Positions 10,501 to 17,356 of a DNA stretch of 64,000 nucleotides are shown here, in pieces. Numbering within the stretch: the stretch's first letter is position 1; each line of letters starts with the position of its first letter. The DNA lies in assembly GCF_000317475.1 (NCBI RefSeq), contig NC_019729.1, positions 124,001 to 188,000 of the forward strand, given 5' to 3'. The translations under genes and the position numbers were made by a program. The DNA is from Oscillatoria nigro-viridis PCC 7112. GTDB lineage: Bacteria; Cyanobacteriota; Cyanobacteriia; Cyanobacteriales; Microcoleaceae. Below the pieces are notes generated by a model. It was given only the letters and a program-made list of their open reading frames with translations. It was not told the DNA's origin and searched no databases.

Positions 10501-11321
10501 ACTTCATCCAACTTCTGCCTAGCTAAAGAGATTTTGCGATCGAACTGAGCGACCCCAGCCAATTCGTCAATGATTTCTCTGCGTTCCTTAGAATTCATCG
10601 AAATAATGCTGGTAACGTCTCCTTGCAGGACGACGTTATAGCCTTCGGGATAAATTCGCAAGCGGTTGAGTTGTTCGTGAAGTTGAGTTAGCGTGCAAGC
10701 TTCGCCGTTAATGTAATAAGTTGAAGTGTAAGTACCTTGGCGAGTTACCCGAAGTTTGCGCGTCACACTCCACTCATCCGATTTTCGATTTGCGATTTTC
10801 GATTTTCGATTGGTAGCGAGTAGTTGTCCGTTATTGTCTTGATTTTCGGCGATTTCAATCTCTTCTACATCTTCAACAGATAACTCATCCGATTTGCGAT
10901 TTGGGATTTTTGATTTTCGATTTACAGGAGATGATTGGCCGTTGTTGTCTGGAGTTTCGGCAATTTCTATCCCTTCGACTTCCTCAGCTTCAACAGATAA
11001 CTCATCTGCTGCATTTTCCTCCTCATCTTCATCCCGGGCGAACCATTCCTCTCCCACATCTTCCAGCGCAAAAGTCGCAGTCACGCTAGCTTCGATCGTA
11101 CCGCGTTTGTTTTGGGCGCTGTTCACCAAATCCGGCAAACGTTCAGCCCGCATTCCCTTAGAACTCGAAAGCCCTAGACAAAACAGCAAAGCGTCGAGGA
11201 TGTTGGACTTTCCAGAACCGTTGGGCCCGGAAACCACAGTAAAACCGGGCAGCACGGGAATGGCCGTCGTGCCGCCAAAAGATTTAAAGTTAGTCAGTTC
11301 GATCCGTTTAATGTGAACCAT
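7518..11321 (-). CDS. smc: Chromosome segregation protein SMC
   Basis: 1267 residues, the expected long SMC build. Walker A (GPNGSGKS) is at residues 32-39. Long coiled coils flank a hinge at about residues 600-760 (GRMGNMVVEDDSVAAAAIELL, GGSST). The C-terminal head has the signature LASMSGGEKSLTALSF and Walker B TFYAFDEVDMFLD. SMC is an ATPase that folds and segregates chromosomes, with ScpA/ScpB as usual partners; neither is in the window. Oddity: between Walker A and the first coiled coil, about residues 110-185, two copies of a 37-residue unit with NRKSKI/NRKSD motifs are present, apparently translated intergenic-type repeat DNA. The frame stays open throughout. Confidence 0.95.
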   Translation of the reverse strand: MVHIKRIELTNFKSFGGTTAIPVLPGFTVVSGPNGSGKSNILDALLFCLGLSSSKGMRAERLPDLVNSAQNKRGTIEASVTATFALEDVGEEWFARDEDEEENAADELSVEAEEVEGIEIAETPDNNGQSSPVNRKSKIPNRKSDELSVEDVEEIEIAENQDNNGQLLATNRKSKIANRKSDEWSVTRKLRVTRQGTYTSTYYINGEACTLTQLHEQLNRLRIYPEGYNVVLQGDVTSIISMNSKERREIIDELAGVAQFDRKISLARQKLDEVKEVEERSRIVEKELISQRDRLASDRTKAEKYQKLRAEFQEKSQWEIVLKFRQLQQQEWKLREQIETGDRTSASLTEQLQAINTQIQEATAELDALNARVKALGESELLALQATIATQEAERRQVQNRKQDLETTAGQMAANIAQTESEVRQFKQSLEQIEIEISYVKSQTGSLQEQRDAAQQSLDESREVANAIASTAEAWVQQQTELHRQIETIQQTLEPQRTEQATIGERADRLQSQIQEQNQSLQVLEQEIAAKKEQQSRLVETKGVASLQVESLNQILVEAEQELQLQQETQTRLLEEQRERQRKLDKLEVQFQALQEATGTFTAKIVAQSGIGGVCGLVAQLGRVEPRYQLALEIAAGGRMGNMVVEDDSVAAAAIELLKQKRAGRMTFLPLNKIRGGRYSVNENLRRAAGFVDAAVNLIDCDSRYQEIFAYVFGSTVVFSNLGDARRYLGQYRIVTLDGEILETSGAMTGGSSTNRSTLHFGTVEASEAASEARTIASLQERLEEIERILERCKIAIDRASVAVKTRSQELMEAKQNLREHQLRLEQLESEIKNLQAQQEQVRSQIAKNTQELINSRSRLQLLEGELPAQETQLQQYRQTLAQLEESNSHSEWQQMQSGLRAQEAQLQERELALRNVQQRLVDLENQFGRLEDKIKEGSEKLQEWQVQQNAGADALDRIVSQQLELDGQIAAAKAALGEIEEKLGVQKGERDRAESQLREKHLAKQQLQWQLQKLHETQQERREQLAAVRTLLETQRAEMPDPVPSIPENVEKANLTELQQEVKAIAKRIQALEPVNMLALEEYNRTQERLQELSQKLTTLEGERTELLLRIENFTTLRRRAFKEAFDAVNENFQTIFAELSEGDGYLQLDDEEDPFSSGLNLVAHPKGKPVQRLASMSGGEKSLTALSFIFALQRYRPSTFYAFDEVDMFLDGANVERLARMIKRQSEQAQFIVVSLRRPMIQSAERTIGVTQARGAYTQVIGLKL
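10768..11010. repeat. 111-bp tandem repeat unit within smc
   Basis: Two copies of a 111-bp (37-codon) unit, each containing runs of GATTTTCGATTTGCGA-type DNA that encode NRKSKI-NRKSDE. The unit resembles the short 7-9 bp intergenic repeats of this genome. It lies in the acidic segment after the ATP-binding head motif. Confidence 0.7.
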
Positions 11322-11457
11322 GTGCTAGGAGTAGCTTTGGCTCTAGGTTGTTGTCACAGGGTAGCACAGGCAATGGGGTGATGGACAATGTGTTAACTTT
11401 CTGGCATGGTCGATCGAACCGATATCTTACAGTTCACAAAAAACCGGGCAATGCTTG

Positions 11458-12760
11458 ACATTACCGGACTTTTTGTGTTTTTTTTCGTACAGGATTGACC
11501 CGCACAGGTGAAACTGCAAACACCTCTAAACGGTTGCTGCACCCCTCAAAGGGTGAGTTTCCGCTTACTTTTCTAATCATATTTAATGCTGCATTCACAT
11601 CAGCATTAATCGGAGTCCCACTCACTGACCGAAACAACCCGCGAAACACTCTCTTACCCTGGTAAGACTCTTGCTTACCGACAGGCTCTAAATCTAAAAA
11701 ACTGCACTTACTTGTATAAGATTCTTCTGTAACTGTTACCTCGATACCCACTAACTGAGCTTTGTAGGCGATCGTGTCTATTAGCTTGGCATGAGGAATT
11801 GAACAAAATGTCTGGTTAGTTTTTTTTCCTAACTCTACATTTTGTTTCCATTTTTCATTTTTGCCAATTACTAACTGCCCTATTTGCTCCTCCACCAAGC
11901 GCTTGACAATTAAACTGCTGGTTTGATGAAGGTAGTTTTCTACTCGCTTGTTTCGCTTTAAGGTGATTTGCTGGATTTGGCGGGTGGTATATTTTCCTGT
12001 TTCTAGTTGCGACTGTAGAAAGCTGGCGCGCTTGTTGAAACCTTGATTGATTGATTTGAGATGCTTTCCGTCATAAATAATTGGTCTAAATGTGGGCTTA
12101 TTTGATGCCATTGCCACGAGGTTATCAATCCCTAAATCTATACCTGCTATGAATTTGGGGTGGAAATCCGCAAGGGTAACGGGCTTCTCATAAACTACCT
12201 CAACTATGTAGGTTGCGGTTTTTGGAACTATCCTTACCTCTATGACATCTTGTGCTTTGGTGGCAATTATTATGTCTGTTCCAGATAAATGAAGTCGGCC
12301 GTTATTTTTCTGTCTCCCTCTTTGTCCTATGGATTGGTTATCGTAAATTAATAAGTTCCTTCCGCAAGTTTTATGTTTATATTTGGGAATTTTGGGGCGG
12401 GATGAAAATTTCGGGATCTCCCGGCGATCGGCTTTTATTGACTTTTGCCAAGCTGACCAATCGTGAATAACTTGTTTGAGAACTTGATTGCTAACTTTGG
12501 CGGGTAAGGATTTATAGTCGGAGGTGGGTTTGACGATAGCATATAACTGTTTGAGACTTAAACCCGAGCCCGCGCTCGACCCAGACTTAAAGAAGTGTTG
12601 CCTCATCCAATAGTTAGAATGATTGTAGAGGTTTTTTGACACGAAGGATAAGCGATCGAACTGTTGAAAAAACTGATGCTGTCTGTCTATGTAATGTCTT
12701 TCAACAACCATCATATTTTCTTGGGGGAGAAAAGTTTTTTTGGTTTAAGTCCGGTAATGT
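11458..12760 (-). mobile_element. TnpB-only IS200/IS605-type element, IS1341-like
   Basis: A stand-alone tnpB gene is bracketed by a 14-bp inverted pair: ACATTACCGGACTT at 11458-11471, overlapping the tnpB stop, and AAGTCCGGTAATGT at 12747-12760, just upstream of the start. No TnpA (Y1 transposase) is present, so the element is probably non-autonomous. True ends are not proven; IS200/IS605 elements lack terminal inverted repeats, so the pair could instead be hairpin or guide sequences. Confidence 0.6.
11461..12714 (-). CDS. tnpB: TnpB-family RNA-guided nuclease/transposon protein
   Basis: 417 residues. RuvC-like motifs are visible: GIDLGIDNLVAMASN (Asp) at about residue 190, GKNEKWKQN (the expected Glu is present) near 285, and NADVNAALNM (Asp) near 375. 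The Zn-finger region reads TSKCSFLDLEPVG, then GKRVFRGLF, so the usual two CxxC pairs are absent. That form occurs in a broad cyanobacterial subgroup, so activity is not excluded. The first ATG (MMVVERHY) is used. Known TnpB proteins are guided by an RNA from the 3' end of the element; here that region would lie at about 11400-11520. Confidence 0.85.
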   Translation of the reverse strand: MMVVERHYIDRQHQFFQQFDRLSFVSKNLYNHSNYWMRQHFFKSGSSAGSGLSLKQLYAIVKPTSDYKSLPAKVSNQVLKQVIHDWSAWQKSIKADRREIPKFSSRPKIPKYKHKTCGRNLLIYDNQSIGQRGRQKNNGRLHLSGTDIIIATKAQDVIEVRIVPKTATYIVEVVYEKPVTLADFHPKFIAGIDLGIDNLVAMASNKPTFRPIIYDGKHLKSINQGFNKRASFLQSQLETGKYTTRQIQQITLKRNKRVENYLHQTSSLIVKRLVEEQIGQLVIGKNEKWKQNVELGKKTNQTFCSIPHAKLIDTIAYKAQLVGIEVTVTEESYTSKCSFLDLEPVGKQESYQGKRVFRGLFRSVSGTPINADVNAALNMIRKVSGNSPFEGCSNRLEVFAVSPVRVNPVRKKTQKVR

Positions 12761-13008
12761 ACGGTAAAATCCCGGGATTTGGTTATCTAGTGTAACACCT
12801 TTGTCAACAACCCAGCCGACTTTTACTTAAAAAGTTCGTTGACAAATGTACAATATCTGCGATCCGAGCGACCGCTACAAATGAACGTAAATTTTGATAC
12901 AGATAACTGCATGAGACTCGATCGGGATTATTTGTGCCAGTAAACCTAAAAGCCTTGTCCCTATTGAATTTCAGTAAATACAAGCCAGAAAATTCTTCAT
13001 TTTACCCC
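12761..13008. other. Intergenic region before murA
   Basis: No convincing gene or tRNA was seen. The stretch is AT-rich and ends in the candidate murA promoter. Confidence 0.5.
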
Positions 13009-13036
13009 TAGACATATAAAAACTTTCCGGTAAAAT
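13009..13036 (+). promoter_or_regulatory. Candidate sigma70-type promoter of murA
   Basis: TAGACA at 13009-13014 and TAAAAT at 13031-13036 are separated by 16 bp. Transcription would begin near 13043, only about 10 bases before the ATG at 13053, which makes the in-frame ATG at 13077 a realistic murA start. Confidence 0.4.
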
Positions 13037-13052
13037 CGAACCAAAATTAATA

Positions 13053-14471
13053 ATGTATAAAGTAACGAAGCGCATTATGGAGGGCAAACCCATTACACCA
13101 GCTCAGAACTCATCTAACGTCCCAGCTTCACCTGAAAGCGACCAAGAAGTATTGCAAATTTGGGGTCGCCAGCCCCTTAAAGGACACGTCAAAATCAGCG
13201 GCGCCAAAAACTCGGCCTTAGTCGTCATGGCAGGAACCCTGCTATGCCCAGAGGATTGCCGTCTCCGCAACGTTCCCGGTCTAGTCGATGTCGCCCGCAT
13301 GGGGCAAATTCTCTCGGCTGTAGGAGTCAAATTACAGCAAAACGGCGACGTTTTAGACATCAACGCCAGCAACCTCATAGACGCTCAAGCCCCCTACGAA
13401 TTAGTCAGCCAACTGCGGGCGAGCTTCTTCATCATCGGCCCGCTGCTAGCGCGTTTGGGATTTGCCAAAGTACCCTTGCCCGGTGGGTGCGCCATCGGCG
13501 CGCGACCCGTGGAACTCCACGTTCGCGGTCTGCAAGCCCTCGGCGCCGAAGTCCACATCGACCACGGCACGGTTCACGCTTACGTCAAAGGGCCGAACCG
13601 CCGCCTGAAAGGAGCCAAAATTTATTTGGACTACCCCAGCGTCGGCGCAACTGAAACTTTGATGATGGCGGCGACTTTGGCTGAAGGAGAAACCGTGATT
13701 GAAAATGCGGCTCAAGAGCCGGAAGTCGCAGATTTGGCGAATTTCTGCCGCGCTATGGGAGCAAAAATTCAAGGCGCAGGCACGAATACGATCGTCATTT
13801 CGGGAGTTCCCAAGCTGCACGCGGTAGACTATTCAATTATTCCCGATCGCATTGAAGCCGGAACATTTTTAGTAGCAGGAGCCATCACTCACTCCGAAAT
13901 CAGTTTGTCGCCGGTAATTCCCGACCACCTGACCGCAGTCATTGCCAAATTGCAGACAATTGGGGCGAAAATTATTGCAGAATCCCCCGACATTTTGCGG
14001 ATAGTTCCCGGCCAAACTCACTCGGCCACCGACATCGAAACTCTGCCTTATCCGGGTTTCCCCACAGATATGCAAGCTCAGTTTATGGCTTTGCTGACGC
14101 TGAGCCAAGGAGACAGCTTGATCAAAGAAACCGTGTTTGAGAATCGCTTGCGCCACGTAGCAGAGCTCAACCGCATGGGCGCCGACATTCGCCTTAAAGG
14201 CAATGTAGCGATTGTGCGCGGAGTGCCGCTGCTGTCGGGTGCGCCGGTAGTGGCTACAGATTTGCGGGCTTCGGCGGCGTTAGTGCTAGCGGGACTTGCA
14301 GCCGATGGTGTCACCACCATCAGCAGCTTGCAGCACTTAGACCGCGGCTACGAGCAGTTAGAGGTGAAACTGCAAAAATTGGGAGCTAAGTTGCGACGGG
14401 TCAAAGAGGGCACAGACCCGGCGACTGCTGAGGCTCCTGTCAATCCCGTGCGATCGGGTTTAAACTGTTAA
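13053..14471 (+). CDS. murA: UDP-N-acetylglucosamine 1-carboxyvinyltransferase
   Basis: 472 residues; adds enolpyruvate from PEP to UDP-GlcNAc, the first committed step of peptidoglycan synthesis, in the cytoplasm. The core begins at about residue 34 ([20 protein letters not shown], the conserved N-terminal Lys-Asn motif). The catalytic Cys is in [14 protein letters not shown] at residue 146. Other family motifs include [13 protein letters not shown] and [15 protein letters not shown]. The N-terminal extension of about 30 residues is Pro/Ser-rich. An internal ATG at 13077 would shorten the protein by 8 residues and fits the candidate promoter better. Cyanobacterial MurA proteins often carry such extensions. 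Confidence 0.95.
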   Translation: MYKVTKRIMEGKPITPAQNSSNVPASPESDQEVLQIWGRQPLKGHVKISGAKNSALVVMAGTLLCPEDCRLRNVPGLVDVARMGQILSAVGVKLQQNGDVLDINASNLIDAQAPYELVSQLRASFFIIGPLLARLGFAKVPLPGGCAIGARPVELHVRGLQALGAEVHIDHGTVHAYVKGPNRRLKGAKIYLDYPSVGATETLMMAATLAEGETVIENAAQEPEVADLANFCRAMGAKIQGAGTNTIVISGVPKLHAVDYSIIPDRIEAGTFLVAGAITHSEISLSPVIPDHLTAVIAKLQTIGAKIIAESPDILRIVPGQTHSATDIETLPYPGFPTDMQAQFMALLTLSQGDSLIKETVFENRLRHVAELNRMGADIRLKGNVAIVRGVPLLSGAPVVATDLRASAALVLAGLAADGVTTISSLQHLDRGYEQLEVKLQKLGAKLRRVKEGTDPATAEAPVNPVRSGLNC

Positions 14472-14650
14472 TTAGTCATTAGTCAGCAGTCATTAGTCAT
14501 TAGGAAAAAGGAAGCAGGAAGCAGGAAGCAGGAAGAAGAAAGAAAAATAATTCAACCTTTTTCACTTGCCAATTGCCAATTCATAATTCCCATTTCCCAA
14601 TGACCAATGACTAACGACCAGTGACTATTGACTAATGACTCAGGATTAAA
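14472..14650. repeat. 7-bp-period intergenic repeats
   Basis: Runs of TTAGTCA-type units, then AGCAGGA repeated with a 7-bp period, then more TGACTAA-type units. No coding potential was found. The stretch separates murA from the M48 protease gene. Confidence 0.8.
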
Positions 14651-15520
14651 ATGTCGAACATACCGCTCATCGGTTTGAAAGCAGACCAGTTTCGCCACCC
14701 GCTAGACTTGGAAGCTACCAGCACTCTCAAACAACTGCCCGGGCTGGATTTGATGGTGCGGCAGTTGCTGGGACAACTGGGCGAACAGTTTTTTATGCTG
14801 GAAAATCTGGCTTCCAGCGTCCAAGTCGGCGAAAATCAATTGCCCCACCTGCATCAATTGCTGTTGGATGCCTGCAAAACTCTTGATTTGGAACCGCCGC
14901 AGCTTTATGTCCGCCAGCATCCGATGCCCAATGCTTACACCTTTGCGATGCGGGGAAAACAGCCTTTTGTGGTGATGCACACTTCTCTGATTGATTTGCT
15001 CACAGACGAGGAAGTTAAGGCAGTAATTGCTCACGAGTTGGGGCATTTGAAGTGCGAACACGGAGTTTACCTGACTCTGGCTAATTTAATTGTGTTGGCC
15101 GCCGGTCAATTTTCGCCTGTAGGAACCGTGCTCGCCCAGGGTTTGCAGGCGCAAATGTTGGAATGGTTGCGGTGTGCGGAATTTACGTGCGATCGCGCCG
15201 CCTTGCTCGCCACCCAAGACCCAAAAGTGGTAGCATCGCTGTTGATGAAACTGGCCGGAGGTTCGCCGAGTTTAGCTCCGAAACTGAATGTCGATGCGTT
15301 TTTGGCGCAGGCCCGGGCCTACGACGACCTCAGCAGCACTCAACTGGGAGAAATGCTCAAACAAGCTCAGACGGCTCAGTTGTCCCATCCTGTACCAGTA
15401 TTGCGCGCCAGAGAGATCGATCGCTGGGCAAGTTCAAAAGATTATGAATCTTTGCTTGCAATAAATCGATCGGTGTGTTATGATGGTGAAACCCAAAAGG
15501 GCGGGTGGCGAAATTGGTAG
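14651..15520 (+). CDS. M48 family metallopeptidase
   Basis: 289 residues. The zinc-binding HELGH is at residues 128-132 (VIAHELGHLKCEHG), and a downstream EFTCDRAALL supplies the third ligand. A hydrophobic stretch (LANLIVLAAGQFSPVGTVL) may be membrane-associated. M48 enzymes (HtpX/Ste24-like) degrade or process membrane and envelope proteins. The last seven codons read into the tRNA-Leu gene that begins at 15499. In the duplicated copy near 16600 the same frame stops before the tRNA, so the C-terminal tail here is probably non-ancestral. Confidence 0.85.
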   Translation: MSNIPLIGLKADQFRHPLDLEATSTLKQLPGLDLMVRQLLGQLGEQFFMLENLASSVQVGENQLPHLHQLLLDACKTLDLEPPQLYVRQHPMPNAYTFAMRGKQPFVVMHTSLIDLLTDEEVKAVIAHELGHLKCEHGVYLTLANLIVLAAGQFSPVGTVLAQGLQAQMLEWLRCAEFTCDRAALLATQDPKVVASLLMKLAGGSPSLAPKLNVDAFLAQARAYDDLSSTQLGEMLKQAQTAQLSHPVPVLRAREIDRWASSKDYESLLAINRSVCYDGETQKGGWRNW

Positions 15521-15580
15521 ACGCATCAGACTCAAAATCTGACACCGAAAGGTATGAGAGTTCGATTCTCTCCCCGCCCA
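15499..15580 (+). tRNA. tRNA-Leu (CAA), copy 1
   Basis: Acceptor stem GGGCGGG pairs with CCCGCCC followed by discriminator A. The anticodon stem TCAGA/TCTGA encloses the loop CTCAAAA, giving anticodon CAA. A long variable arm (class II) and a T arm with TTCGATT are present. CCA is not encoded. The 5' 22 bases overlap the M48 protease frame. Confidence 0.95.
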
Positions 15581-15785
15581 CTGCTAAAAAAGCTAGTGAT
15601 GTCTTAATAAAGAACTCTGTGCTAGGTAGCCCAGTAGCTCCAAGTGCATATCTCATCACTTGATATCCCCCTTGCTGGTGGCTGTGGTTGCTAGTCGAGT
15701 ATTTTCCCAACTTCAGTTGAAATAACTCATGAGCAACCGCACTATTACTTTCATCTGCTTTTTTATGTAATAAAAACAGAAAAAG

Positions 15786-16117
15786 ATGAGTAAGGAGGCA
15801 AGCAATATACCTTCTGTGGATTTAGCTATGGTTCCAGGCACAGTTGATCTCCAAAATTGTGTCTCGAATCAGGTAAGCAAACTGTATACTCTTGATTTAG
15901 CCACAGGTAAAGCAACATTCATCGGCTCTCTTGGATTTGTGCTGGAAAGTGTATCGAAAAGTACAAAATTTTGGCAATAAAATCACTGAAATTCTTACCC
16001 AGAGACACATCAGCTATATCAATCACCGGATAGCCAGGAGACCCCCTTCATCGGTGAGATCATTACAGAAGTGTATGATATTGCCTTTGTATATTCACAA
16101 CTCTATGGCATGGAGCG
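15786..16117 (+). pseudogene. Truncated copy of the propeller/repeat protein gene start
   Basis: The first ~47 codons (NIPSVDLAMVPGTV, then LYTLDLATGKATFIG) match the start of the gene at 16908. The frame then diverges, and an unrelated stretch of about 120 bp interrupts it. Similarity resumes at 16044-16117 (the counterpart of FIGELITEMYDIAFV) out of context. It is the leftover of the tandem duplication, with no intact product. Confidence 0.8.
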
Positions 16118-16194
16118 AGTACGATCTCGATAAAATGCTCGTTGCTGCTGACTTCGCACCACTGAAAGAAGAGAAAGATATTACGTTTTATTAA

Positions 16195-16389
16195 TAAAAA
16201 AAAAATTATCTACGCCTTTAGATAGAGTAATAGTCATGCCCGGAGCGGTAAAATTGGCGACCAATTCTAGCAGATGCTGAGAGTTGATCGGCACTAATGG
16301 AAATACCGTCATCAGCAACCTCGAGTATGATTTCTTAACAGTTTTGCAAAACAAGTCTAATAGCATATATCACATTAAGTGATTACCAA
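16195..16389. other. Non-coding stretch between duplication copies
   Basis: No convincing gene. A minus-strand stretch contains a short open frame resembling the end of a signalling-type protein (EVADDGISISADQ), but it has no start and no conserved core. Confidence 0.4.
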
Positions 16390-16605
16390 AAACTGAATGT
16401 AGATGCGTTTTTGGCGCAGGCGTGAGCCTACGACGACCTCAGCACCACTCAACTAGGAGATATGCTCAAACAAGCTCAGACAAGCTCAGACGGCTCAGTT
16501 GTCCCATCCTGTACCAGGATCGCGCGCCAGAGAGATCGATCGCTGGACAAGTTTAAAAGATTATGAATCTTTGCTTGGAGGAAATCGATCGGTGTGTTAT
16601 TAGCG
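16390..16605 (+). pseudogene. M48 protease C-terminal fragment
   Basis: It matches the last ~75 codons of the M48 gene at 14651, with an in-frame TGA after the GCGCAGGC box, a small internal duplication of CAAGCTCAGA and other changes. It has no start and no zinc motif. It is the left part of the second copy of the tandem duplication. Confidence 0.85.
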
Positions 16606-16620
16606 TGAAACCAACACAAA

Positions 16621-16702
16621 GGGCGGGTGGCGAAATTGGTAGACGCATCAGACTCAAAATCTGACACCGAAAGGTATGAGAGTTCGATTCTCTCCCCGCC
16701 CA
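16621..16702 (+). tRNA. tRNA-Leu (CAA), copy 2
   Basis: Identical in sequence to the tRNA-Leu at 15499-15580, with the same stems, anticodon CAA and long variable arm. No encoded CCA. Because flanking DNA has diverged but the tRNA has not, selection or gene conversion on the tRNA is likely. Confidence 0.95.
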
Positions 16703-16907
16703 CTGCGAGGAAAGCTAGTGATGTTGTAATAAAGCGCTCTGTGCTCAATAGCCAAGCAGCTCCAACTGCATCTATCATCACTTTATCTCGCACTCGCTGG
16801 TGGCTGTCGTTGCTAGGCGAGTATTTTCCCAAAATCAGTTGAAATAACTGATGACCAACCCCACTTTTACGTTCATCTGCTTTTTTATGTAATAAAAACA
16901 GAAAAAG

Positions 16908-17356
16908 ATGAGTAATCAGGGAAGCAATATACCTTCTGTGGATTTAGCTATGGTTCCAGGCACAGTCTATATCCAAGATTGTGTCTCGAATCAGTTAAGT
17001 AAACTGTATACTCTTGATTTAGCCACAGGTAAAGCAACATTCATCGGTGAGCTCATTACAGAAATGTATGATATTGCCTTTGTTGATTCACAGCTCTATG
17101 GCATTGAGCAAGAAGGCGGCACAACGCAGCTCGTTAAAATTGACATCAAAACGGGCGAGACTATTGTCATTGGGGATACGGGCTTTGCTACAGCCGGCTT
17201 GGCTTATAACGCCCAACGTCAAACCCTTTATGCCACCACAGCTAAACAACTCATTGCCCTCGATCTCAAAACAGGAAAAGGTACACCAGTAGCTACCGTA
17301 GCGAATAAAGACTACAACTGTGGTGAAGTTGCTTTTGATAGCAATGGCATAGCATA
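16908..17356 (+). CDS. Propeller/repeat protein, exon 1 (interrupted by group II intron)
   Basis: 149 codons plus two bases. It starts with NIPSVDLAMVPG, then propeller-like repeats: LYTLDLATGKATFIG, LVKIDIKTGETIVIGDTGF and LIALDLKTGKGTPVA. Each has the turn motif of six- or seven-bladed beta-propellers. The frame ends artificially at a TAG formed by the last two exon bases (TA) plus the first intron base. Removing 17357-19932 turns this codon into TAC (Tyr) and continues the same propeller pattern, giving a protein of 1140 residues. Function is unknown, and no signal peptide is obvious. Confidence 0.8.

Larger units (their letters stand above)
15281..17046 (+). repeat. Diverged ~1.1-kb tandem duplication around tRNA-Leu
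   Basis: Copy A (15281-15924) and copy B (16390-17046) share the M48 gene 3' end, the tRNA-Leu and the start of the following gene, offset by 1109-1122 bp. Copy A of the downstream gene is broken and copy B's protease piece is only a fragment. Similarity to copy A resumes at 16044-16117 after an unrelated insert of about 120 bp. The tRNA is identical in both copies. Confidence 0.85.

Noticed and set aside
11461..12714. Cas12-type effector
   Set aside because: Length of about 417 residues, no Cas adaptation genes and no CRISPR repeats nearby; it fits TnpB.
16181..16366. Minus-strand frame between duplication copies
   Set aside because: Short, without a recognisable core; at most a degraded fragment of a signalling-type protein.
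15499..16702. Two tRNA-Leu genes as attachment sites of an integrated element
   Set aside because: The DNA between them is mostly the duplicated flank with no integrase, so tandem duplication explains it better.
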